From Trichinella spiralis (Eukaryota > Nematoda > Enoplea > Trichinellida > Trichinellidae): a stretch of DNA of 64,000 nucleotides. The notes beneath the pieces were generated by a model, which searched no databases, was not told the DNA's origin, and saw nothing but the letters and a program-made list of their open reading frames with translations. A program made the translations under genes and the position numbers. This document shows, one piece after another, positions 1 to 31,100 of this stretch. Location: positions 201,725 to 265,724 of the forward strand of contig CM012954.1 of the NCBI GenBank assembly GCA_000181795.3. Reading direction: 5' to 3'. The number at the start of each line of letters is the position of its first letter. The first letter of the stretch is position 1.

Positions 1-19254
<19,254 letters not shown>

Positions 19255-19795
19255 TTTGTAACCGTGTCAAAGCTAAAGGAAACTATCATAAAATAAAATA
19301 AAATAAAATTTCAAACTGCTTCTGCACCAGCTACAGCTCTTTCATACACTACTGACGAAAATATAAAAACATACCGGTTCTTAATAATGCAACAGCTCAG
19401 AAAAATAAACCTACTAATTTCGAAATCAATATAATTTTATAGTATAAAAAGCAAAATATTCAACACTATAAAAAGTACTAAGAACTACCGTAATTAAATA
19501 ATGTATCTTATCATCAGTTAAAATGCACGTACGTGCTCATTTAATGCAATGCAATAACTGACAAATCTTGTCAAATTGTGTTGTTTTTATAAAAAAAACA
19601 GAAAACAAAATTTATACAATATGCTTCAAGAGGATTAAAAACTGTCAACGTTTCGAACACAGCATGCTAGTTTGCGAAAATTAAAAGCTAAAATATTTTC
19701 AACTTCAAAATTTGAAATTTAATCAGAGCAGAAGTCTTGAACAAAAATTATCAAAATAAATCAAATCGAGCACTTTCAAACATTTTAATTTACAG

Positions 19796-19840
<45 letters not shown>

Positions 19841-20681
19841 TCAAGTAATAAAAACAGCAAATATGAAATAAATCTAAATTTACCACAAAGATGAAATAAG
19901 AGTTTGAATTAACTCTACTTGAACCCTTCTCTCAAACGACAGAACTAAAATTTAAGAATGCGCAACTCTCGATGACATGTCTCCACAAGAATTTCGACAA
20001 ATTACACTGTAATCGTTTGCAACAAGCAGGAATTAATTATTAATTCAAGAAATTGTCAAATGGATACTCAACAAAACTGCATTTTATGAGTTACATTTTT
20101 TTAATTTTTAACTAATTTACATTTCTAATTTTTTTGAGTATAAAATATTTTGCTAATAAATAAAAAGTAAAATGAAAGAACGAAAACCTGAAAATATACT
20201 TCAAAATTATTGCATCCTTTTAAACAAATGCACTGCAAATGTGGTTTTCACTGCATTTTAAACATTATTTATTTTGTTTCAAAAATATTTAATTAAAAAT
20301 GCACAAATAAATGGCAGGTTCCCCATTTAATAATATGGAAAAGGTAATCATATTGATAATGAAATTTTATTGATATTTTCCACTAATTCACAATAATAAT
20401 TAAAATTACATGCGAAAACATGCTATACTATCAAAAACAGCTGTCTGTACAGTATGCAGTTGAACTTAAACATCATAATTCTACTGTTTTTTTGTTCATT
20501 TCTCTGATTGACCTAGTGCATTGTTTTGCTGATTTGTTGTCATGATCATGCGGTTGCCTTTTGTTTGAATTATTTGGCAGTTTTTAAAATATTTTAATAT
20601 ATCTTGCTTCGACTCGATCTCTGCAACGCCATATGTTCCTACTCTGGATTTGCAGTCACTGCTCCCCGATCGCTGCAGTTG
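19255..20681. promoter_or_regulatory. Divergent intergenic region between dynein and the LRIG-type gene
   Basis: The dynein start codon (minus) and the receptor start codon (plus) face away from each other across 1.4 kb of AT-rich sequence, which should contain both promoters and 5' UTRs. It includes an (AT)n tract at about 19801-19838. I see no TATA-type or other element that I could assign to either gene, and no coding sequence. Confidence 0.5.
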
Positions 20682-23600
20682 ATGTTCCTCATTGTGCCAC
20701 TTTTTTTGTGGTGGCCATGCATAATTATATGTGCGTTGTGTACAACGAATGTTAAAGAATGCCCACAAAATTGCACTTGTTTGAATTATTCTGTGAACTG
20801 CAGCGAATTATCTCTAAATAAGTTACCTATCTTGCCCGCAGATATCATCGCTTTGTAAGAAATGCCGTGAACTTTAATGACAAATCTTATAATTTGAACA
20901 TTTTTTAGGAATGCATCATTTAATAATTTAGCTACAATATGTGACCATTCTTTATTAGCGCTTAAGCGTTTGCAACATCTGTAAGTTGATTATTATGTAT
21001 TGTGGTCTCGAGATCAAGTTTCAATTTTAGCCACCTTGATTACAATAATATACACACATTAGAGAGTAATTGTTTTGGCAGTTTGTCAGCTTTGCAAGTG
21101 TTAACTCTGGTTAAGAATAAATTGCGAAGAATTCCAAAGGAAGCGTTCGTTACTTTGCAACAACTTAGAAAACTGTAAGTGTATTTTTCTTTCATGCACA
21201 CCTCTTCTGCACCGTCAAGCTCAGTGACAAAATAAGCTAAATGATGTGTGGGTGTTTGTCTGTCTGTTTGTGCAAATAAAAATAATTATGCATTTGTTTT
21301 AAATTGCTTCAACAATACTTTTCAGCAATCTTAGTCGAAATCGTTTGCGCAAAATAGACTGGTTCAGCTTCAAGGGTCTGCACAAAGTTCAAATATTGCA
21401 TTTGGAAAGAAATGCTCTTTCTTCGATTAACGACGGTGCTTTTGGAAATCTTGCCCAGTTGCTGGAACTCTATTTAAACAATAATAAACTGACAAGTGTT
21501 GGTCAAACATGGCTTTATGGTCTGGAGAAATTGGAAAAACTGTATGTGAATTTAGGAGGAATGAAGCAAAAATAAAATTTGTTTATCACGATTACTTATT
21601 TTATGTTTTTGCAGAATTTTATCTTCGAATAGTGTATCTATGATTGAATCTAAAGGATGGCGATTTTGTCAGCGCTTGCTGATATTGGATTTGTCCAAAA
21701 ACCGACTGAGTGCATTAGATTCAAATATTTTTTCCTATTTGCAACGTTTGGAAAAGTTGGATCTTTCAGAGAATGCAATTTCTCGAATAGATGAAAAAGC
21801 GCTCAGCTCTTTGGGAAATTTAGAATTTCTGTATGTACTTGGAGCGATGTTTAGCATTTCTTTTTCTTTGCATATTATGTTTTAATTTTTAAGTGATCTC
21901 AGCAGTAATGAATTGTCTGACGTGTTTATGAGCGGCCAGCATATTTTTCTTGGTCTCTCCAAAGTGAAGGTGCTGAAATTGAATAACAATAAACTGCGCT
22001 CCTTGCCCAGTAATGTTTTCCGTGGTCTTGATCAGTTGACTCGTTTGGAATTGTTGAACAATCCAATTATAATTTTTGCCGAAGATTCTATTCCTCGTAT
22101 AGAAACGCTAGAAATGATGTAAATTTACTTTGCCCGTTTGTTTGTTTTGTAAACGTATTTTAAAATTGTTTAGATCGTTGAATAGTAGTGATGTATTGTG
22201 TAATTGCAAGTCAAAGTGGTTGATCTCATTTTTGCAAAAAGCCACATTAATTGGTGAACACTTGCGGATGGCTCGTTGCAAATATCCGCCAAAGCACGCA
22301 GGAAATTTGCTCATATTGGTTCCGTTGGATCAGCTCACATGTGATGGTAAAAATATCTTTCTGTATATACAGAAGATGTATTTGTTATGATTAACCGAGA
22401 AATTCGTATTATATACAACAGTATATTGGCCAAAACCTGAGATCTTGGAACAACCACAAGCGATAATTGGATTGCAAGGAGCGACGGTGACATTCAACTG
22501 CTCAGCAATTTGTACTGGTGGTTGTAATGTTCTGATATATTGGTCAAAAAATGATCAGGTATTATTAATGTTAATTATGTTTGATTATTAATTGTTTTTT
22601 TTGTCTGTTTCATTTAAGCGATTATATTCATCCACAGAAGAAGGTATATCGGATCGACTGGAAAATGAAGGGAATCGAACGTGGACCAGCTATTTGACAA
22701 TTGAAGCGGTCGATGAGCCGGATTCAGGCTTTTATCGATGTCATGTAATCAATGAATTAACCATGACCGTGTCGAATCATGTATCGTTAACTGTGCAGAG
22801 TAAATTTGGAATTTTTAAATAATGAGAAATATTGGTTGCAAATGAATTGACATTGCAGTTCCACCATTTTTTACCAAACGACCAGAAAATACGGTTGCCA
22901 CAGTTGGTGGTACAATTCGACTTGAATGTGCTGCCAGTGGTCAGCCGGATCCGATGATTTTTTGGCAGAAAGACGGCGGACATGATTTTCCAGCGGCACG
23001 AGAGCGTCGATTTCACGTCATGCCATCTGATGTAGTATTTTTTATTGTTTTGGCAAAATACCAAGATTCGGGCGTTTACAGTTGCATAGCAAACAGCAGC
23101 GCTGGCTTTGCCAAAGCCGAAGCACGTCTTACTGTACTCGGTAATTTCATATAGTAAATAATAATAGTAATAATAATTATTATTATTATTTTGTATGCTT
23201 TAATTATTGATCACAAAGATTGGCATGAAATGATTTTTTTTCTCGACAGATCGCGGCGCGTTGGTCATGACTTCAACGGATAAAGCAGTCGATTTCGGCA
23301 AAACTGCCGTTTTACAATGTGATTCACAAGAGGACAAGATTGCAGATGGTCGTGCGATTATTCAATGGTCACACAATGGCCAATCGTTCAAGTTGGATAA
23401 ACGACGTTTCATTGCTGGACGCGGTCAGATGCTGGTCATTGTCGAAGCACGCGCAAGCGATCAAGGCATTTATACGTGTGAATTAAATGGCAATGTAAGA
23501 AGAACATTGCGTCTGATTGTGAAAGGTAATTAATTAATTAATTAATTAATTAATAGTCAATATTCTTATTCTTATTATTATTAATTGTTTCTGTTTAAGA

Positions 23601-23904
23601 GTTGAACAATGAAGCATCGAAAAAGTTTCATAGCAAAAGTAAAAGTGATGATGCTAAGGATGATGGGAAAAAGAATGATGATAATGAATTGTCTTCAACG
23701 AATGTGAAAAGTAGACGAGATAACGGTTTCGACATGCTAAGTACTGCAGGTATTGTAATTGTTGTTGTTGTGTTGTGTGTTGTGCTGACGTCATTTGTGT
23801 GGCTGTGCTTTATTTGGCGTAATCGTCGCCCTGCTTCTGTTGTTGTTGCCATTCGACCAGATCCTCTGGAACTGTCTGCTGTTTCTACAGATGTTGGTCT
23901 GTGA
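20682..23904 (+). CDS. LRIG-family receptor: leucine-rich repeats, three Ig domains, one TM (SMA-10-like)
   Basis: Twelve exons join without a frame break to about 799 residues: 20682-20854, 20909-20980, 21031-21174, 21326-21541, 21615-21830, 21894-22118, 22174-22346, 22422-22558, 22619-22799, 22859-23140, 23250-23525 and 23600-23904. The chosen ATG opens a signal peptide ([20 protein letters not shown]), followed by an LRR N-cap (CPQNCTC), about twelve LRRs, a C-cap, three C2-type Ig domains with YxC motifs (FYRCHV, VYSCIA, IYTCEL), a TM helix near 23745-23815 and a tail of only about 27 residues. Several LRR exons are multiples of 72 nt (72, 144, 216, 216), that is, whole 24-residue repeats. 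Three Ig domains point to LRIG rather than Kekkon. Vertebrate LRIGs are longer with larger tails. LRIG proteins modulate growth-factor signalling; C. elegans SMA-10 acts in the BMP pathway. Confidence 0.88.
23526..23553. repeat. (TTAA)n tract in the last intron of the LRIG-type gene
   Basis: Seven TTAA/AATT units directly follow the splice donor of exon 11. Confidence 0.8.
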
Positions 23905-25131
23905 CTTTTTTCCCGGTTACAGGTGTTTGTTAAAGCTTTACGGTGCCAAAATAGTACATATATATTTTTTTTTTTTCATATAATATTGTTGAGTAGTTGT
24001 TTATTTTAAAAATATTTACCCTTGTAGAAATTGTTTCAGTTGTGAAAAATTGTTGATATTTAGTAAGAAATTGTAATGTATTATTTATATAATATATATA
24101 ATAAAAATTTTCCCTTAAAATGTCTAAAAAGATCACTCTGTTGCCATTGAATTGAAATTTGAAACAGTATTGCATTTCAATTGCTGATAAAATAAATAAC
24201 GCGAATGCAAATTTAAAATTGGAATGGAGAAGGAAAAGTGTGAAACAAGCAAAACCATTTCAGGGAATATACATATTCCGCGCTCTGCAGTATGTTAATT
24301 GTCCCCTATTGTAACGATTGTTTTTTTAAACAAATTATTCACTTGTCTTTTTTAAATGATAAATTAACATTTCCAAGTTTTGAATATTTCAGAAAATAAG
24401 ATCAAGAAAAAAAACGAAATAAAACTAACTCTCTTACCTCAACAGTAGTAATAGTTGCAGCATAGATGGATGGATAGATGGATGTGAATTGTTTTTTGTT
24501 CTTCATTGTTATTCGATTTTTTCGTTCTTCATTCATTTTCATTGTTCTTCAAGTCAAACCAAACAACAGAGCAAACGGTACGACGGGTGAGCTTCAGCAA
24601 TATTTATGATATTAATGAGCTATCCTTCGTCAGCTTCCTCTTTTTCTTTAATGAACCCATCTAATAGAATTGAAATTTCCTGCTTGCTGATTTTATCAAT
24701 TGATTTATGCAAATTTAACAACTACCTTGCAATATGATTTACATAAACAAACATAAATGCCTGCCATTTGTGAACAGATTGTATGTATGTATGTATGTAT
24801 GTACGTATTTGCAGCGTGACTACACTACGATGAAAAGAGAAGGCAAATAAAAATGTTTACCATTGACAAACAAACCAACATTTGCAATAATAATAATAAG
24901 TATGCGAATTTATTACGTATAACAAACAGTAATATAAAAATATGAATAATAATACTCTGAACAATAAAATAAATTAGTTTTGTCCAAATAAATAAATATT
25001 ATCTTGTATATATTTCATATACGCATGGGCAACAACGGGCTTCGAAACGTCACCAAAAAAGTTGATACAAATTCGCAATCGGGATATTTTCTGATTTGCC
25101 TTTGTTTATCATTGAATAAACAACAAATTTA
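23905..25131. other. Tail-to-tail intergenic region between the LRIG-type gene and UNC-5
   Basis: This 1.2-kb region holds the 3' UTRs of two convergent genes. It has a (GTAT)n repeat near 24780-24803 and a minus-strand AATAAA at 24909-24914 that could end the UNC-5 transcript. No further gene is seen. Confidence 0.5.
24100..24105 (+). terminator. Candidate polyadenylation signal of the LRIG-type gene
   Basis: An AATAAA lies about 195 nt after the stop codon, within a very AT-rich 3' region. Another AATAAA-like site is near 24190. Confidence 0.45.
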
Positions 25132-28100
25132 TCAAATTGTATTCAAATAATTCGACAGTGCCATATAAGCATCTTCACGTCTCATTTTACGCAAAAAATG
25201 AGCTAGTTTGACAAAAGCAGTGCAATTTTGTTCACGTGATTCCCACAACGTTAAAATCTATTTGAAAAAAAAGTTCATTTACAAAGACAAATAAATAAAT
25301 ATATATATATATCAATCCTGTAATAAAATTTTATCCTTAATTTATCCTTTTATTATTATTATTATTATTATTATTAAATTAAATTGGTTAAATTTTCTTG
25401 ATGAAAAAAATTTTTTGAATACAATTTTCAGTCTCTCGTCATTTGTGCTATTAGTCAATTTATGATATGAAAGCTAGTCAAAGAGGTTACTGACCAGTTC
25501 AGAGGGGGAAGATCTTGAAGCGAAATAAGGCAGATAATGTGCAACACCAAGCAGATGAGCAAGCATGCGCCAATCGTTGCCACTTTCCAACGGCGGATCT
25601 AGCATTGCGCAGATTTCAGCTTTTACCGTTTGAGACAATCTGTGTATAATAATAATGTGATCAATTATGATGATGATGATGATGGATCATGGTGGAAATT
25701 TACAGGATGATAAACAACAAAAGCTTATTATATAATATACCTGACCGCCGGTTGAAATGGACGTAAATGATCTTCGATATTCAACCAAGAATTGGAATCG
25801 ACCTTCAAATGTACCGCTGATTCATAGTCGTCTTTTTGATAAATGACCAAATGAGCGGTCAGTGATGAAGAGCAGCAGTTGTCTTGAAAAATTTTCTGTG
25901 ATGCAGATATGGTCGATTCAAGTGAGAAACTACAATGGACATCGAAAGCAAAACTCTGGCATAATCGAGACGAAGGGATTTCCTGATAATGGCCAACTGG
26001 GGCAGTAACTGTCCAACCTGAACTGATTGATTCCAAGCTCAAGCAAAGATCAGCGTGCAATTTCAACGGCAACGCATCTCCACCGTTGATTGCACAAAGT
26101 CGACCGCCAAGTTCTCGTTGATGGCGCACTACGCGCATCAACGCGCACCGAGTATCATCAACACAATGTATTCTCAGGCAAGTGCTATGCAAAAATGCCA
26201 ACAAACGTACTCGTTTGACCAAATTCACATCAGCACGACTAGGCTGTCCAATGAGAGCTAATTTGCCAAACTTTGCTACCAAAAAATGCACACAGTGACT
26301 ATCGACTTGACAATAGACATCCGTGTTCAATGTTTCCTTGCCAACGGTAGCTTCCAGATTCCAATCGGCCATCGACGCTTCGTATGGAATTTGTTCACTA
26401 ATTAAACAGCTTATTTGCCAATCGTCTTTGCTAGCATCGAACGGCACTTTGATCAAAGCACTGTGCTCAACACTGACAACGGCTGGCTTTTTCAACGGTG
26501 CCACACCCCCATTACAACGAAGCCATACTACTGGTGCTAACAAAATCTGCTCGTCGGACAACGGTGGCCGTTCATCACAAACGGAAACTGTCACTTCAAT
26601 TTGTCTTTCTTCTTGTTGTTCTTCTTCTGCATCTGCAACCAGTGCTCCTTCCGGAATGAATACACTTACTGCTTGATTTTTCAGCAGAACACCACAACCG
26701 TTGGCTTTGTTTCCATTTAAATGTGTAGCCGTACAACGAGTCCCATTCGACGACGCTAGTGATATTCTAAAAATTAAAAATTGAAATAAGACCACTAATA
26801 CATTCGTTTACATTTTGTTTTTCAAACAAAAATTAATATTCGGCACTCACCCATCTTCATAGTATCCATAATCTGGTCGTGAATCATCTACCGTTGCATA
26901 GTTATTTTCATCACTTGTGTTCGGGTAGTAAAATGCTGAAGAATCAGACTTCTGAGACCCTGTAAAATATGCAACAAAATGCATGTTGAAGTTTTGATCA
27001 ATTTTCATAAACTACACTAATATATATATATATATGTACAAATGCATTGCATTTCTTCCTCTATGACAAGCAACAATATCTATTATGCAATGCAGTGCAA
27101 TAGTGTTGCAGTTGAAGAGAAAAAATTCAATAAATTTATACTTTAAATCGATGATATTATTTTCTAAATAAAAAGTATAAGATAATATCTGTATTATATT
27201 TGTGGAAAAATGAATTTTATTGATTTCACTTGATCATATATCAGTCAGTTGACAATATTTGGGAGTCAGTTCAAAGACAAAGACAAAAAAGATAACATCT
27301 ACAATATAAACAAAGTCCAATTCAAAGATTTCCAATCAAGATAAAGCTGCTTTAATAAAATGAATTTCTTAAATTAATCGTCATAGACAATCCATATTTG
27401 ACTTTTCGATTTTTTCCTTCAACCCATATTTATTTAAACGCTCGAACAAAATTGAACAATTTACCAGAAAAAAGTATTTTTTTTCAACTATAATAACTTC
27501 AGTTCATTTAAAATGCAGTGCATCTGCTTAAATTATCTTCTTCAGTAATACGCACACACATGTGATAAAATTATATTTAAATATACACATAGAACGGTAC
27601 TTATATATGAATTGTTAATAATAAAAAAATAGTAAAATTACAACTTTAATTTAATAATTAATCTTTCCATTGTCATACTACGTCAACATACAGGAAAATG
27701 GCAAAACAGCCCATTTATAATAAGATAATAATGATTAACAATTTGAAACAATCATTTTTGAACAAAAAAGTAACAAATTCCAACTTACAATTTATAAGAC
27801 CTTGACGACTACGATCAGAATTCAATGTTGTTGGAACAGTATCAAAAATAAACGGCAGCTGAGTATGAGCAGTCAACTTGGACACTTCGGGTGGCATTGT
27901 ACCACGAATTATGGTGTTTGTGGGATTTTGTGTTGGTGCAGGTTCGTAATCTTTTGCACACCGGTGACAAGTGCGTCGGCGTAGTACTACGCCAAAGATG
28001 AAAAAAATGGCAAACACAAATGCAAAAAGTGCCGCTCCAAGACCTGCATACATCGCTACGTTGTTTCCAAACAGAGTACCACCCTGTTGTCTCATACTGT

Positions 28101-31100
28101 CTGCATCCAATGGTGATAATCGATGTAATTTACCTGAAATCAATGAACGAATCATCAAAATACAATGATAAAAACCGTAAATACAAAATCGCAAATTCCA
28201 CTACCCGGTGTGCACAGTCCATCTGTGCAGTTGCGCAACTGTTGTTCAGGACCGAAACAGTTTGCACCACCATATCGGGGTGCCGGATTGTCGCAGAACC
28301 TTCGGCGAACACGATTACAATTTGTCTGACAGTCAGTCCATCTGGACCATTCTGACCAGCTACCATCTACCGGACATGGTAATTCACAGTCTACTTGCTC
28401 TTTGGAACTTCCAGAACATTGACTGCCTCCGTTGGCCGGTGGCGGATTGTTGCAATGACGATAGCGAGTTAGTCTCGATACGCGTCGCCTGTTGTTGATC
28501 CACGCTTTGCAATTTGTAGGACAGACTCCTTCCCAGGAACCCCAAGTAGACCACTGACCATCGACTGAATTAAAATTGAAATTAAAATCGTCATGGCTGT
28601 TTGTATTCTTTTACTGCATTGCAAAGCAGAAGTTTGTTTGCAAACTTTACACCTAGGGGTGGAAGAAGCAAATTTTCAAAACCGATTTACCATAAATGTG
28701 CAGAGTTGCAGGAAGAGTAGTTCTTTCGTGTGCAATGTTTCTTGCCCCACATGTGTAATTGCCACTGTCACTGAATCGTGCAGAGGAAATAAGCAAAGAG
28801 CCATCATTCGCCACAATAACATTCGGATCTTTTCTGGATTCGATCTCGACACCATCCTTCATCCAAAACACCTAAACAGAATTTCACACATTCACTAAAA
28901 AAAAAGATTTCATAAGAATGGAAGGAACAAATTTCCAAACCTCTGGGGATGGATCTCCTTCAGGAGGTTGGCACGGCAATTCCACCAAACTATTCAGAGG
29001 CCTTCTTTCTGAAGCTGGTTCGCGATAAAAGTCTTTCGAAAGATCTATAAGAATTTGTCGTCCAATAAAATTCAATCATTTCAAATTAAAATACAAATCA
29101 AGCCATTCATCATAATTAAAAACTGAATTTGTAATTTAATTTTAATCGTTAAATGCAAATCGATTCAATTCTATATTCATCGACACTGTGATGACTTTTT
29201 GAAAAATATGATCTGAAAAATAAAATATGTGAAAAAATTTCCCGTCAACAATAGCAACAGCATCGACTTTATGAAACACTAATTGGAAACATTAACACCA
29301 AATAGCAACTGTTGTGCAAACAGTGTGCTCTTTGAAAATGTAAAAATCAAATGTCAAGTTAATTTTTCTCTACAACGATAAATTCATGAATAGGCAAAGA
29401 AAATGCAGCAATTGTTTCATTCTGCTTTTCATCCAGGATGCATTCAAGCAAAACGACTCATCGACTAATCTGTAACGTGCCCACACGCAATTGCTTTCTG
29501 AAGTCGCTTGATCGTTGATTTGATATGAACACGCAATGAAGATCAATGGAAATTGAATAGCTGCAAGCGAGCAATCACCGATCCCACAAGGGTATGATCC
29601 GACTGAGACATCATTTCACACGAAGACATCGACAACGACAAAGGCAAAAGCCCAGTGGACAAACAAATGCAAGCTTATCGTCAGTTTGAACAAGCAAAGC
29701 ATTGAATTTGTGTAGGAATGAGCGGAACCAGTGGTGGATTGCAGTGATTGAACGTTTGCAATATATTTGACAGATAATGGCATTTTAGATTGTCATAAAT
29801 AGCAGTATCGGCCTTGAATTCCTCTCTCTGCGACTTATACTTCTACGCAAGCGAGAATTTCTCTAGTAGATTTCTTTCAATTTCCCACTAAACTCCGTCC
29901 CCATAAGATTAAGCAACTTCTCAAACATTTCGCATACATTCAATATGTGTTTCAAATCATGTCAGAAATTGATAAAATACATGTTACACTCACTGCTTGG
30001 TACCATTCATTCGATTGCAATTTTATCACAATGCTATAATAGCATAGAAAGAAAATTTAAAAAAAAAGAAAAAGCAAATACTAAAATTAAAATAAAAATA
30101 GCAAATGAACAATTGGAACAATCGACTGGAACAATAGTTGTATTACTATCTGATCCGGGTCGCTTTGGACATGAGCTTCACTAGAAGCTAGAAGTAATTA
30201 AGCTACAACTGTTTGAACAATGATTGCTAATTCATAATGGTCGACCAGAGTCTCTGTAAGCTTACGCTGATCAGCAGCAGGCGCCTGACCTGATCGCCAG
30301 TCAGCCTCAAAACCAATACAAGAAGGTAAAACGGACGTGGATCAATTTTCAAAAACCCGCGCGCCAAGCAAGGTCAGCAAGCTTTGCAAAGCCGAAAATT
30401 CAATTCCACCCCTGCTAGTAGAACGACTGCTGCACATCTGTCGCCGGCCACAGGTGTCCCATGTCAAAGCAAACAGTCATGAATACTGTGTTTCAGACTT
30501 AATCAGAAGGTTATTCATGTTAAAGTCTATGAGCATTTGCTCTACCTAGTGAAACTTCACTTTCAGCCACTATTTCAACCAGACTCAGCGTATGGCTTTC
30601 AATACGGCTGATCCTTCCTTCATTATCTATCCAATATGTGTATTTCATAATTAATGCTATTTTGAAATTAATTAGTCCCCTTTTTTCCGTCTCCAATAGA
30701 AAACATAAGTCAAACTGAAGTTCGCTTTCCAACCCAACTTNNNNNNNNNNAGACATTGATTTTCAAATTCACGAAGCACAACAGACAGCAATAATTTGAA
30801 TTCTCGTTTGGCTAGTGGAGCGTTATCATTTGGTCATGCAGTAAGATATTCTTGAGATATATAAAAGGCCATAGGTGGTCAGAATTCGGGCAAAGGTTCT
30901 CATCAGTTTATCTAAACACAGCCGACAGATGGCATGGGAAGTCGAAATTTAAAAATTATGACGATAGGTCATATTTTTGCGCAATCTGATCATGACATTA
31001 TGCACAAAGATTATAAAAACAAGCTACCATTGTAGTCTTGCAGATATTGCTCCCTTGAATTAAAATAGCAACCAAATCGACAGTGTTATAATCTTTGTAT

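Noticed and set aside
20604-20681. Upstream extension of the LRIG-type receptor start
   Set aside because: The frame is open, but the first codon is TTG; the ATG at 20682 starts a clean signal peptide.
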